A stretch of 64,000 bases of DNA from positions 434,001 through 498,000 of the forward strand of contig NC_009792.1 in NCBI RefSeq assembly GCF_000018045.1. The letters run 5' to 3'. Numbering within the stretch: position 1 is the first letter of the stretch; every line of letters begins with the position of its first letter. The position numbers and the translations under genes were made by a program. The stretch comes from Citrobacter koseri ATCC BAA-895 (GTDB taxonomy: Bacteria; Pseudomonadota; Gammaproteobacteria; Enterobacterales; Enterobacteriaceae). The notes beneath the pieces are model-generated. The model had not been told where the DNA came from and did not search any database. It saw nothing but the letters and a program-made list of their open reading frames with translations. Of the stretch, positions 34,017-43,329 are shown in pieces.

Positions 34017-35408
34017 ATGTTTATCCTTGAAACGCTGAATTTTGTTGTTGATATCTTAAAAGTGCCCTCGGTGCTGGTGGGGTTAATTGCCTTAATTGGC
34101 CTTGTCGCGCAGAAAAAAGCGTTTTCCGATGTGGTGAAAGGCACGATTAAAACTATTTTAGGTTTTATTGTACTGGGCGGCGGCGCAACGGTACTGGTCG
34201 GGTCTTTAAATCCACTCGGCGGAATGTTTGAACATGCGTTTAATATCCAGGGGATTATTCCAAATAACGAAGCGATTGTTTCCATCGCGCTGGAAAAATA
34301 CGGGGCGTCTACGGCGCTGATCATGGCCTTTGGCATGGTGGCGAATATTGTGGTCGCCCGTTTTACCCGTCTGAAATACATCTTTCTGACAGGACACCAT
34401 ACGTTTTATATGGCCTGTATGATCGGCGTAATCCTGACGGTTGCCGGTTTTGACGGCGTTGGTCTCGTCTTTACCGGATCGCTGATTCTGGGGCTGGTGA
34501 TGGCCTTTTTCCCGGCGCTGGCGCAGCGCTATATGAAGCGTATCACCGGTACTGATGATATCGCGTTTGGTCACTTCGGCACGCTGGGTTATGTGCTGTC
34601 CGGCTGGATCGGCAGCCTTTGCGGTAAAGGTTCCCGCTCTACCGAAGAGATGAACCTGCCTAAAAACTTAAGCTTCCTGCGCGACAGTTCGATCTCTATC
34701 TCTCTGACCATGATGATTATCTATCTGATCATGGCGGTGAGCGCAGGGCGTGAATATGTCGAGAGCACCTTCAGCGGCGGTCAGAACTACCTGGTCTACG
34801 CCATCATTATGGCGATCACCTTTGCGGCGGGTGTGTTCATCATCCTACAGGGCGTACGTCTGATTCTGGCGGAAATCGTACCGGCCTTTACCGGATTCTC
34901 AGAAAAACTGGTGCCGAACGCCCGCCCGGCGCTGGACTGCCCGGTCGTCTATCCGTATGCGCCTAACGCGGTGCTGATTGGCTTCCTGTTTAGCTTCCTC
35001 GGCGGCCTGGTCGGTCTGTTCCTGCTCGGACAGATGAAGCTGGTGCTGATCCTGCCGGGCGTGGTGCCGCACTTCTTTACCGGTGCGACGGCTGGCGTAT
35101 TTGGTAATGCCACCGGCGGGCGTCGCGGCGCGATGATCGGCGCATTTGCCAACGGTCTGTTGATCACTTTCCTGCCCGTTCTGCTGCTGCCCGTGCTGGG
35201 GGCGATCGGCTTTGCGAATACGACCTTCTCAGACGCTGATTTCGGCGCAGTGGGGATTGTGCTGGGCAATCTGGCGCGCTACCTGTCGCCGCTTGCCATC
35301 ACAGGGCTTGTTGTGGCGTTGTTCGTGCTGCTGGTGGCGTACAACGTGTTTGCGAAAAACAAATCTGCGGGGGGTAACACGCAGGAGAATACCGGAGCCA
35401 AATTATGA
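34017..35408 (+). CDS. PTS EIIC component, ascorbate (UlaA/SgcC) family
   Basis: A 463-residue integral membrane permease of the PTS ascorbate family, with about eleven hydrophobic segments. Family marks are KGTIKTILGFIVLGGGATVL, TGHHTFYMACM (residues near 123-133, around the sugar site in UlaA) and GNATGGRRGAMIGAF. The frame is open back to 33951, but ATG 34017 follows GAGGCGG. Substrate unknown: the family includes the vitamin C carrier UlaA and the uncharacterised SgcC. The stop overlaps the next ATG in ATGA, tying the permease to the transketolase. Confidence 0.9.
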   Translation: MFILETLNFVVDILKVPSVLVGLIALIGLVAQKKAFSDVVKGTIKTILGFIVLGGGATVLVGSLNPLGGMFEHAFNIQGIIPNNEAIVSIALEKYGASTALIMAFGMVANIVVARFTRLKYIFLTGHHTFYMACMIGVILTVAGFDGVGLVFTGSLILGLVMAFFPALAQRYMKRITGTDDIAFGHFGTLGYVLSGWIGSLCGKGSRSTEEMNLPKNLSFLRDSSISISLTMMIIYLIMAVSAGREYVESTFSGGQNYLVYAIIMAITFAAGVFIILQGVRLILAEIVPAFTGFSEKLVPNARPALDCPVVYPYAPNAVLIGFLFSFLGGLVGLFLLGQMKLVLILPGVVPHFFTGATAGVFGNATGGRRGAMIGAFANGLLITFLPVLLLPVLGAIGFANTTFSDADFGAVGIVLGNLARYLSPLAITGLVVALFVLLVAYNVFAKNKSAGGNTQENTGAKL

Positions 35409-36235
35409 ATGTGAATGAAGTTACTCAACTGGCGCGCGATATTCGCGTTGCCACTCTTAAGTCATTGACGCAGCTTGGCTTTGGCCACTACGGTGGCAGC
35501 ATGTCGGTAGTGGAGACGCTGGCGGTGCTGTACGGCGCGGTGATGAAGATTGACCCGGCCGACCCCGACTGGCCGGAGCGCGATTACTTTGTGCTGTCTA
35601 AAGGTCATGCTGGCCCGGCGCTCTACAGCACGCTGGCGATTAAAGGTTACTTTCCGACAGAAGAACTGAACACGCTGAACCAGAACGGCACCCGTCTGCC
35701 GAGCCATCCAGACAGGTTAAAAACGCGCGGCGTGGATGCGACGACCGGTTCACTGGGGCAGGGGATCTCGATTGCCGGGGGGATGGCGCTGTCGCACAAA
35801 CTTGCCGGGCGCCCGAATCGGGTATTTTGTATCGTCGGCGACGGCGAGCTGAATGAAGGGCAGTGCTGGGAAGCGTTTCAGTTTATCGCCCATCATCGCC
35901 TGAACAACCTGACGGTGTTTATCGACTGGAACAAGCAGCAACTGGACGGCGAACTGGATGAGATTATTTGCCCGTTCGATCTGGAAGGGAAATTCCGCGC
36001 TTTCGGTTTTGATGTTGTCACCGTGAAAGGCGATGACATTGCCCAGCTGCTGGAGGTCGTTCAGCCGGTTCCGGCGGCGGATGCCCGTCCGCGCGTGGTG
36101 ATCCTCGACAGTATTAAAGGACAGGGCGTGCCCTACCTGGAGCAATTAAGCAACTCCCACCACCTGCGTCTGACCGATGAGATGAAAAAGGCGCTTAACG
36201 AGACGATTCGCCAACTGGAGGCCGCGCATGATTAA
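35405..36235 (+). CDS. Transketolase-like enzyme, N-terminal (TPP-binding) subunit
   Basis: A 276-residue protein equal to the PP domain of transketolase. His28 (GFGHYGGS) and His68 (SKGHAGPALYS) are transketolase active-site positions; GDGELNEG at 145-152 with Asn176 forms the thiamine pyrophosphate/metal motif. Half-size transketolases need the second subunit encoded immediately downstream. ATG overlaps the EIIC stop by 4 bases. Relatives act on pentulose phosphates or, in D-apiose pathways, on apulose 4-phosphate. Corresponds to STM2341 by position. Confidence 0.92.
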   Translation: MNVNEVTQLARDIRVATLKSLTQLGFGHYGGSMSVVETLAVLYGAVMKIDPADPDWPERDYFVLSKGHAGPALYSTLAIKGYFPTEELNTLNQNGTRLPSHPDRLKTRGVDATTGSLGQGISIAGGMALSHKLAGRPNRVFCIVGDGELNEGQCWEAFQFIAHHRLNNLTVFIDWNKQQLDGELDEIICPFDLEGKFRAFGFDVVTVKGDDIAQLLEVVQPVPAADARPRVVILDSIKGQGVPYLEQLSNSHHLRLTDEMKKALNETIRQLEAAHD

Positions 36236-37181
36236 GGTTGCACCCGCGGGACAAAAAGAGAACATGGAAATGCGTAAAGTGTACGCCGGATTTGTGGCGG
36301 AGCAGATAGAGGCCGGAAGCCAGATTATCGCACTTGAAGCGGATCTCATGAGTTCTATGGCGATGGACGGCGTTGCGAGGGATTATCCTCAGCATGTGAT
36401 CAACTGCGGCATTATGGAAGCCAATGTGATCGGCACTGCGGCAGGGCTATCGCTCACCGGACGCAAACCGTTTGTCCATACCTTCACCGCCTTTGCCAGC
36501 CGTCGCTGTTTTGATCAGCTGTTTATGTCGCTCGATTACCAGCGCAACAACGTCAAGGTGATCGCGTCGGATGCCGGCGTGACTGCCTGCCATAACGGCG
36601 GCACCCATATGTCTTTTGAAGATATGGGCATTGTGCGCGGGCTGGCGCATTCGGTCGTGCTGGAAGTGACCGATGCCGTCATGTTTAAAGATATTTTGCG
36701 CCAGCTTATCGAGCTTGAGGGTTTTTACTGGGTTCGAACCATCCGCAAACAGGCCCCGAGCATTTATGCGCCGGGATCGACGTTCACCATCGGTAAAGGG
36801 AATGTTCTGCGTGAAGGCAGTGATATCACGCTAATTGCCAACGGCATTATGGTTGCCGAGGCGCTGGAGGCGGCTCGCCAGCTGGAGCAGGATGGCGTGA
36901 ACGCGGCGGTTATCGATATGTTTACCCTCAAGCCCATCGACCGTATGCTGGTAAAAAATTACGCGGAGAAAACCGGGCGAATCGTCACCTGTGAGAACCA
37001 CAGCATTCATAATGGACTTGGGTCGGCCGTGGCTGAAGTGCTGGTTGAAACGTGCCCGGTGCCCATGCGCCGCGTCGGCGTTAAAGAGCGTTATGGTCAG
37101 GTCGGGACGCAGGATTTCTTGCAGAAGGAGTATGGTTTGACCGCAGAGGCCATTGTGGAAGCGGCGAAAACGCTGCTGTAA
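36228..37181 (+). CDS. Transketolase-like enzyme, C-terminal (Pyr and C-domain) subunit
   Basis: A 317-residue protein holding the pyrimidine-binding and C-terminal domains of transketolase. Glu64 in NCGIMEANVIGTAAGL is the glutamate that activates the cofactor aminopyrimidine. The gene overlaps the upstream subunit by 8 bases, so an equimolar complex is likely. Last gene of the operon (STM2340-like). A REP pair lies between it and the convergent yfcC. No other sugar enzyme follows. Confidence 0.92.
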   Translation: MIKVAPAGQKENMEMRKVYAGFVAEQIEAGSQIIALEADLMSSMAMDGVARDYPQHVINCGIMEANVIGTAAGLSLTGRKPFVHTFTAFASRRCFDQLFMSLDYQRNNVKVIASDAGVTACHNGGTHMSFEDMGIVRGLAHSVVLEVTDAVMFKDILRQLIELEGFYWVRTIRKQAPSIYAPGSTFTIGKGNVLREGSDITLIANGIMVAEALEAARQLEQDGVNAAVIDMFTLKPIDRMLVKNYAEKTGRIVTCENHSIHNGLGSAVAEVLVETCPVPMRRVGVKERYGQVGTQDFLQKEYGLTAEAIVEAAKTLL

Positions 37182-37192
37182 TAACGATGTAT

Positions 37193-37281
37193 TGTTGCCG
37201 GATGGCGCTACTGCTTATCCGGCCTACAATAACCTGACTCGTAGGCCGGATAAGACGCGCCAGCGTCGCCATCCGGCATTT
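37193..37281. repeat. REP pair between transketolase operon and yfcC
   Basis: TGCCGGATGGCGCTACTGCT with its CTTATCCGGCCTACA arm, then GTAGGCCGGATAAGACGCGC closing with GCGTCGCCATCCGGCA: an inverted REP pair at convergent gene ends. Confidence 0.9.
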
Positions 37282-37285
37282 TTGA

Positions 37286-38812
37286 TCAATGGTATCCCAT
37301 CAACTGCGCGCCGATAACCACCACGCTGGACATGATAAACAGCAATCCCAGCAGTGTCGCGCCAACCTTCAGCCAGTTGCGAAAATCGACCCGGCACACG
37401 CCTAATGTCGCCATTAACGATGCGGACGTTGGATAGATGATGTGACTGAAGCCATCGCCAAACTGGAAGGCCAGTACCGTAACCTGACGGTTTACGCCTA
37501 CCAGATCGCCTAACGGAGCCAGAAGCGGCATCGTTAACGCCGCCTGACCGGAACCGGAGGTGACAAAGAAATTGAATACGGCCTGAAACAGCAGCATAAA
37601 CCATGCGGCGACAGCGTTGTTCAGACCGCTAATACCGTGAGCAATACTGTTCAACAGGGTATTTAACACGCTGGCATCGCCCGCCTCGCCGTTACCCACG
37701 AGCAATAAAATACCTTTGGCGAAGCCGACCAGCAGGGCCGGGGCAATCATCATTCTGGCGCCTTCGGTGAACGAGGAGGCCATGATGTTCACCGTCATAC
37801 CGTTGAGGCGGAAAATAACTCCAATGATGCCGATGACCACGCCCATCGTGAAGAACTGGCTGGCAATCTCAGGAATAAACCACGCGTGAACAGTCACTCC
37901 CCAGATAACCCAAATCATCACCCCGGTCAGCACAATCAGCACCAGCCAGTCGCCAGCGGTGAAAGGACGTTGAGCGATTTCGTCCTGCTTCTCACGAAAA
38001 TAGCGATCGGATTCATGGACGCGCGACAGATGGGGATTCTTTTTCACCCGCGCGGCATAGGTCAGGGTAAAAAGAAGACCAATCAGCGTGGAAACGAACC
38101 ACACAACAATGCGCAAGCTAGAGCCGGAAAGGACCGGTACGCCCGCAATCCCCTGCGCGACCACGACGCAAAACGGGTTCATCCATGAACTGGCAAAACC
38201 AATCTGGGTGGCGATATAGGTGACCAGTACGGTGGTAATGCTGTCATAGCCCAGGCGTACCATCAGCGGCGCGATAATAATCGCAAAGGCGACGGCCTCT
38301 TCCCCCATACCAAAAACCGCGCCGCCCAGTGAGAAGAGGATGAACAGCACCGGGATAAACAGCACCTCATTGCCGCGCGTATGGCGTATCAGCGCCAGAA
38401 TACCGTTATCAATGGTGCCTGTACGCATGACGATGCCGAACGCGCCGCCGATCACCAGCATAAACATGATGATGCCGACAGCCGTGCCGAATTTAGAACC
38501 GGAGGTTAATCCTTCGAACGGGAAATTCATTAAGCCGGGTCTTTCATCGCCGGTTGTAAAGAGCTGGACGCGGTGATACTGCGCTTCACCGGCTTCGTTG
38601 GTGAGAATACGAAAAGAGTGGGGATCGACCACTTTGCGGGTTTTCGTCTGCCCGTCAACCTGATACTGCACCTCCTGGCTGTCGAACATTCCGACGGGAA
38701 CAACCCAGGTGGCAAGACTGGTCAGAATGGCGACGAAAAAAATAATCACCAGCGTATCGGGCATCGCCCATTTTTTGGCAGGCCGCGATTGCGATTCTGT
38801 TACTGCGGACAT
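37286..38812 (-). CDS. yfcC: YfcC family membrane transporter
   Basis: A 508-residue inner membrane protein, about twelve hydrophobic segments, of the C4-dicarboxylate/basic amino acid antiporter-like (DcuC/YfcC) superfamily. GGAVFGMGEEAVAF and FVTSGSGQAALTMPLLAPLG are the two conserved re-entrant-loop regions. It matches E. coli YfcC (506 residues) nearly throughout. The substrate is unsettled; some studies link YfcC to acetate and glyoxylate flux. It lies downstream of ackA-pta on the same strand, with a REP unit and 216 bp between. Confidence 0.92.
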   Translation of the reverse strand: MSAVTESQSRPAKKWAMPDTLVIIFFVAILTSLATWVVPVGMFDSQEVQYQVDGQTKTRKVVDPHSFRILTNEAGEAQYHRVQLFTTGDERPGLMNFPFEGLTSGSKFGTAVGIIMFMLVIGGAFGIVMRTGTIDNGILALIRHTRGNEVLFIPVLFILFSLGGAVFGMGEEAVAFAIIIAPLMVRLGYDSITTVLVTYIATQIGFASSWMNPFCVVVAQGIAGVPVLSGSSLRIVVWFVSTLIGLLFTLTYAARVKKNPHLSRVHESDRYFREKQDEIAQRPFTAGDWLVLIVLTGVMIWVIWGVTVHAWFIPEIASQFFTMGVVIGIIGVIFRLNGMTVNIMASSFTEGARMMIAPALLVGFAKGILLLVGNGEAGDASVLNTLLNSIAHGISGLNNAVAAWFMLLFQAVFNFFVTSGSGQAALTMPLLAPLGDLVGVNRQVTVLAFQFGDGFSHIIYPTSASLMATLGVCRVDFRNWLKVGATLLGLLFIMSSVVVIGAQLMGYH

Positions 38813-38978
38813 AACACACTATCCCTGTTGCAAGGCAAAGAGATAATTATGCGAACAGAGGAATAGTTATTCATTGATACAGCGCAGCTAAGCGGGAAAA
38901 TCGGATTTCGTTCATGCCGGTTCGGCGGGCATAAAAAATCTGGAAATAATCGCTATTTCCAGACCTTAGATATGAAGT

Positions 38979-39019
38979 GCTGGCCGGATAAGGACGCCTT
39001 AGCGTCGCTATCCGGCACA
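38979..39019. repeat. Single REP unit between pta and yfcC
   Basis: GCCGGATAAGGACGCC and its arm GCGTCGCTATCCGGC form one imperfect REP palindrome directly after the pta stop. Confidence 0.82.
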
Positions 39020-39028
39020 CAAAGCAGA

Positions 39029-41173
39029 TTACTGCTGTTGCTGTGAAGACTGAATCGCGGTCAGGGCGATGGTGTAGACGATATCATCTACCAGCGCGCC
39101 ACGGGACAGGTCGTTCACCGGCTTGCGCATACCCTGTAGCATCGGCCCGATGGAGATCAGGTCAGCAGAACGCTGTACCGCTTTGTAGGTGGTGTTACCG
39201 GTGTTCAGATCCGGGAAGATGAACACGGTCGCGCGACCTGCAACCGGAGAGTTCGGCGCTTTGGATTTCGCAACATCAGCCATGACTGCGGCGTCGTATT
39301 GCAGCGGGCCGTCGATCATCAGGTCAGGACGTTTTTCCTGCGCCAGACGGGTCGCTTCACGCACTTTCTCTACGTCGCTGCCTGCGCCAGAGGTGCCGGT
39401 GGAGTAGGAGAGCATCGCAACGCGCGGTTCGATGCCGAAGGCAATTGCGGATTCCGCAGACTGGATGGCGATTTCAGCCAGCTGTTCTGCCGTCGGGTCC
39501 GGGTTGATCGCGCAGTCGCCGTAAACGTAGACCTGTTCCGGCAGCAGCATGAAGAACACGGAAGAGACCAGAGAGCTGCCTGGTGCTGTTTTGATCAGCT
39601 GTAGCGGCGGACGAATGGTGTTTGCCGTGGTGTGAACCGCACCGGAAACCAGACCGTCAACTTCATCCTGTTCCAGCATCAGCGTACCGAGAACCACATT
39701 GTCTTCCAGCTGTTCGCGGGCGACGGTTTCGGTCATGCCTTTGCTCTTACGCAGCTCAACCAGACGAGCGACATAGCTTTCGCGAACCACTTCCGGGTCG
39801 ACGATTTCAATGCCTGCGCCCAGTTCTACGCCCTGAGAGGCGGCAACGCGGTTGATCTCTTCCGGGTTACCCAGCAGGACGCAAGTCGCGATGCCACGTT
39901 CAGCACAGATGGCTGCCGCTTTAACGGTACGCGGTTCGTCGCCTTCCGGCAGAACGACGCGTTTACCGGCTTTACGCGCCAGCTCGGTCAGCTGGTAGCG
40001 GAATGCAGGCGGAGACAGACGACGGCTGCGCTCAGAGGTCGCGGTCAGGGATTCAATCCAGTCAGCGTTGATGTAGTTAGCAACGTATTCCTGAACTTTT
40101 TCGATACGCTCATGGTCATCAACCGGAACTTCCAGGTTGAAGCTCTGTAGGCTCAGAGAGGTCTGCCAGGTGTTAGTGTTCACCATGAATACTGGCAGGC
40201 CGGTTGCGAAAGCACGTTCGCACAGTTTAGAGATGCGCGCGTCCATTTCGTAGCCGCCGGTCAGCAGCAGAGCGCCGATTTCCACGCCGTTCATTGCCGC
40301 CAGGCAAGCCGCAACCAGTACGTCAGGACGGTCAGCAGAAGTCACCAGCAGAGAACCCGCACGGAAGTGCTCCAGCATGTGCGGAATGCTGCGCGCGCAG
40401 AACGTGACAGACTTCACGCGACGGGTGTTGATATCACCTTCGTTCACAACGGTAGCGTTCAGGTGACGCGCCATGTCGATTGCACGGGTTGCAATCAGAT
40501 CGAAGCTCCACGGCACCGCGCCCAGAACCGGCAGCGGGCTGGATTCCTGGAGTTTAGCCGGATCGACTTTCACCACTTTCGCTTTGGAAGAGTCGTCGAA
40601 AATCTCAGACAGATCCGGGCGGGTACGGCCCTGCTCATCAACCGGTGCGTTCAGTTTGTTAACAATAACGCCGGTGATGTTGGTGTTTTTCGCGCCGCCG
40701 AAGCTGCTGCGAGTCAGTTCGATACGCTCATTCAGCTGTTCCGGGGTGTCGGTGCCCTGAGACATCACGAAGACGATTTCCGCATTCAGCGTTTTCGCGA
40801 TTTCGTAGTTCAGAGACTGAGCGAACTGGTGTTTACGCGTCGGAACCAGGCCTTCAACCAGCACCACTTCCGCATCTTTGGTGTTCGCGTGATAGTTCGC
40901 GATGATCTCTTCCATCAGCACATCTTTCTGATTGCTGGACAGCAGAGATTCAACGTGGCTCATCTTCAGCGGTTCAGCCGCCGGGACAGACGAGTTTGCA
41001 CGAACGATAGCGGTAGTCTGGTCTGGCGCATTGCCACCCGCGCGCGGTTGAGCGATTGGCTTAAAGACGCTCAGACGAACGCCTTTGCGTTCCATAGCAC
41101 GGATGACGCCAAGGCTGACGCTGGTCAGGCCGACGCTGGTTCCGGTAGGGATCAGCATAATAATACGGGACAC
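39029..41173 (-). CDS. pta: Phosphate acetyltransferase
   Basis: A 714-residue enzyme of the long enterobacterial type: N-terminal P-loop-like regulatory domain (IPTGTSVGLTSVSLGV), central DRTGG domain, and C-terminal catalytic PTA domain (RVVLPEGDEPRTVKAA, SYSTGTSGAGSDVEKV, DLNTGNTTYKAVQR). It interconverts acetyl-CoA and acetyl phosphate; the N-terminal part mediates allosteric control by NADH and pyruvate. It follows ackA by 76 bp and makes the acetate pathway with it. Confidence 0.98.
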   Translation of the reverse strand: MSRIIMLIPTGTSVGLTSVSLGVIRAMERKGVRLSVFKPIAQPRAGGNAPDQTTAIVRANSSVPAAEPLKMSHVESLLSSNQKDVLMEEIIANYHANTKDAEVVLVEGLVPTRKHQFAQSLNYEIAKTLNAEIVFVMSQGTDTPEQLNERIELTRSSFGGAKNTNITGVIVNKLNAPVDEQGRTRPDLSEIFDDSSKAKVVKVDPAKLQESSPLPVLGAVPWSFDLIATRAIDMARHLNATVVNEGDINTRRVKSVTFCARSIPHMLEHFRAGSLLVTSADRPDVLVAACLAAMNGVEIGALLLTGGYEMDARISKLCERAFATGLPVFMVNTNTWQTSLSLQSFNLEVPVDDHERIEKVQEYVANYINADWIESLTATSERSRRLSPPAFRYQLTELARKAGKRVVLPEGDEPRTVKAAAICAERGIATCVLLGNPEEINRVAASQGVELGAGIEIVDPEVVRESYVARLVELRKSKGMTETVAREQLEDNVVLGTLMLEQDEVDGLVSGAVHTTANTIRPPLQLIKTAPGSSLVSSVFFMLLPEQVYVYGDCAINPDPTAEQLAEIAIQSAESAIAFGIEPRVAMLSYSTGTSGAGSDVEKVREATRLAQEKRPDLMIDGPLQYDAAVMADVAKSKAPNSPVAGRATVFIFPDLNTGNTTYKAVQRSADLISIGPMLQGMRKPVNDLSRGALVDDIVYTIALTAIQSSQQQQ

Positions 41174-41221
41174 GGTTTATCCTCTTTCGTTACCGCCGGT
41201 TTCAGGCGGGTTACAAAACAG

Positions 41222-41244
41222 CACCGCCAGCTAGGCTGGCGGTG
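41222..41244 (-). other. Strong intercistronic hairpin between ackA and pta
   Basis: CACCGCCAGC (41222-41231) and GCTGGCGGTG (41235-41244) form a perfect 10-bp stem with a 3-base loop, just after the ackA stop on the transcribed strand. Only CTGTTTTG follows in the ackA direction, so it is likelier an mRNA stabiliser or attenuator than a full stop. Confidence 0.75.
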
Positions 41245-41249
41245 TAAAA

Positions 41250-42452
41250 TCAGGCAGTCAGACGGCTCGCGTCTTGCGCGATAACCAGTTCTTCGTTGGT
41301 TGGGATAACCACCGCAGGACGGGTACCTTCTTTGTTGATGAAACCAGATTTGCCGAAACGGGCAGCCAGGTTACGTTCGTGATCGACTTCAAAGCCCAGC
41401 ACGCCCAGTTTACCCAGAGACAGCTCACGCACCATCGCCGCGTTTTCACCGATACCGCCAGTGAAGACCACTGCGTCCAGACGACCTTCCATCAGCGCGG
41501 TGTAAGAGCCGATGTATTTCGCCAGACGGTGGCAGTATACGTCCATCGCACGTTTTGCATCTTCTTTAGCGGTGTAGTTGTCTTCAACATAACGGCAGTC
41601 GCTGGTGACTTCGGTCAGACCCAACAGACCTGATTCTTTGGTCAGCATTTTGTTGATCTGATCGATGTTCATGCCCAGGTTGTCATGCAGGAAGAAGATG
41701 ATTGCCGGGTCGATGTCACCGGTACGGGTGCCCATCACCAGACCTTCCAGCGGGGTCAGACCCATAGAGGTGTCAACGCACTGGCCGTTGCGGATTGCAG
41801 AAACGGAACCACCGTTGCCCAGATGGCAGGTGATGATGTTCAGTTCTTCAACCGGCTTGTTCAGCATTTTTGCGGCTTCCTGAGTCACATAGTAGTGGCT
41901 GGTGCCGTGGAAACCGTAACGACGTACGCCGTGTTCTTTGTACAGGCTGTACGGCAGGGCATACAGGTAAGACTCTTCCGGCATGGTCTGATGGAACGCG
42001 GTGTCGAAAACTGCAACGTTCTTTTCTTTCAGTTCCGGGAAGGATTTCAGCGCTTCAGTAATCCCGATCAGGTGAGCCGGGTTGTGCAGCGGAGCGAACG
42101 GCGCAGCGTCTTTGATGCCCTGGATAACGGAGTCATCAATGACCACGGAGCTGGTATACTTCTCGCCGCCGTGTACGATACGGTGACCAATTGCGGTCAA
42201 CTGCGCAGACAGTTCTGGTTTTTGTGCCAGAATAGTATTAACAATAAAGTTCAGCGCTTCACTGTGAGCGGCGCCTGCACCTAAAGCCGCTTCTTGTTTA
42301 TTGCCGTCCATTTTCCATTTGATACGTGCTTCAGGAAGATGGAAACATTCGGCTAAACCAGAAAGGTATTCTTCACCGTTCGCTGCATCGATGATTGCAA
42401 ATTTCAGTGAGGAGCTACCGCAGTTCAGAACCAGTACTAACTTACTCGACAT
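41250..42452 (-). CDS. ackA: Acetate kinase
   Basis: A 400-residue ASKHA-superfamily kinase making acetate and ATP from acetyl phosphate. LVLNCGSSSLKF near the N-terminus, GFHGTSHYYV (catalytic His180 region) and GGIGENAAMVRE near the C-terminus are the family signatures. Compared with the E. coli and S. Typhimurium proteins I recall, the stretch MGTRTGDIDPAIIFFLHDNLGMNIDQINK is more divergent (quoted in parts: TGDIDPAII, FFLHDNLGMNID). It begins the ackA-pta transcript and diverges from yfbV. Confidence 0.98.
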   Translation of the reverse strand: MSSKLVLVLNCGSSSLKFAIIDAANGEEYLSGLAECFHLPEARIKWKMDGNKQEAALGAGAAHSEALNFIVNTILAQKPELSAQLTAIGHRIVHGGEKYTSSVVIDDSVIQGIKDAAPFAPLHNPAHLIGITEALKSFPELKEKNVAVFDTAFHQTMPEESYLYALPYSLYKEHGVRRYGFHGTSHYYVTQEAAKMLNKPVEELNIITCHLGNGGSVSAIRNGQCVDTSMGLTPLEGLVMGTRTGDIDPAIIFFLHDNLGMNIDQINKMLTKESGLLGLTEVTSDCRYVEDNYTAKEDAKRAMDVYCHRLAKYIGSYTALMEGRLDAVVFTGGIGENAAMVRELSLGKLGVLGFEVDHERNLAARFGKSGFINKEGTRPAVVIPTNEELVIAQDASRLTA

Positions 42453-42790
42453 GGAAGTACCTATTTATGATACGTGGCTAAAAAAACGTCAGTGAGCCAT
42501 AGAGCGTAACGCATGATGACGCTGACGTTTATGATTAACATCATGCGCAATAATCTTTTTCGGCATGATGGAAGAAATACCTTTGAGTCTATGCCATTTT
42601 GCGTATTTTTCAGCCAATGGCATACTATATGTAAATTTGACGACTCAATGATTTTGGACTACTGGCCTTAGAGGCCGACACAGGATACCTGATAGTGGGT
42701 ATCAATGACAAAATGTTTTGAACGATGTCCCTTGCAGTTGTTGTTTTGCACAAATTTTTGAATTTTTATATGTGAAGTTGAGGTAAAGCC
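42453..42790. promoter_or_regulatory. 338-bp divergent region between ackA and yfbV
   Basis: AT-rich spacer that must hold promoters for both genes. Short inverted repeats are visible (ATGATTAACATCAT near 42531-42544; GGCCTTAGAGGCC near 42664-42676). I find no convincing CRP or FNR palindrome and no additional gene. Confidence 0.6.
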
Positions 42791-43246
42791 ATGTCGACAC
42801 CGGATAATCGCTCCGTGAATTTTTTTAGTTTGTTTCGCCGGGGGCAGCACTACGCAAAGACGTGGCCGATGGAAAAGCGCCTTGCGCCGGTCTTTGTTGA
42901 GAACCGCGTGATTCGTATGACGCGTTACGCCATTCGCTTTATGCCGCCGATCGCGGTGTTTACGCTGTGCTGGCAAATCGCGCTGGGCGGTCAGTTAGGC
43001 CCGGCGGTTGCCACAGCCCTGTTTGCGCTCAGTTTACCGATGCAAGGCATGTGGTGGCTGGGAAAACGCTCCGTTACGCCACTCCCGCCTTCCATCCTGA
43101 ACTGGTTCTATGAGGTTCGGGGAAAATTGCAGGAAGCCGGGCAGGCGTTGTCGCCGGTAGAAGGCAAGCCGGATTACCAGGCATTAGCTGACACGCTTAA
43201 GCGCGCCTTCAAACAACTGGATAAAACTTTCCTTGATGATTTGTAA
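42791..43246 (+). CDS. yfbV: UPF0208 membrane protein YfbV
   Basis: A 151-residue inner membrane protein with two hydrophobic segments (about residues 45-62 and 67-85). It matches E. coli YfbV, whose loss alters Ter macrodomain organisation by letting the Ter region extend; the mechanism is not known. The start ATG follows GTTGAGGTAAAGCC. An intrinsic terminator follows. Confidence 0.92.
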   Translation: MSTPDNRSVNFFSLFRRGQHYAKTWPMEKRLAPVFVENRVIRMTRYAIRFMPPIAVFTLCWQIALGGQLGPAVATALFALSLPMQGMWWLGKRSVTPLPPSILNWFYEVRGKLQEAGQALSPVEGKPDYQALADTLKRAFKQLDKTFLDDL

Positions 43247-43267
43247 TTGACCCCTGATTACGCATAT

Positions 43268-43298
43268 AAAAGAAGGCATACCAATGCCTTCTTTTTTT
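43268..43298 (+). terminator. Intrinsic terminator after yfbV
   Basis: AAAAGAAGGCAT (43268-43279), loop ACCA, ATGCCTTCTTTT (43284-43295) and further T residues: a strong terminator, usable in both directions. Confidence 0.92.
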
Positions 43299-43329
43299 GA
43301 CCGCAGTAGAGTGATACAGGAGTCCCAAA

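Noticed and set aside
40367..41284. 305-codon plus-strand frame over pta
   Set aside because: Antisense to pta; no ribosome site or recognised domain.
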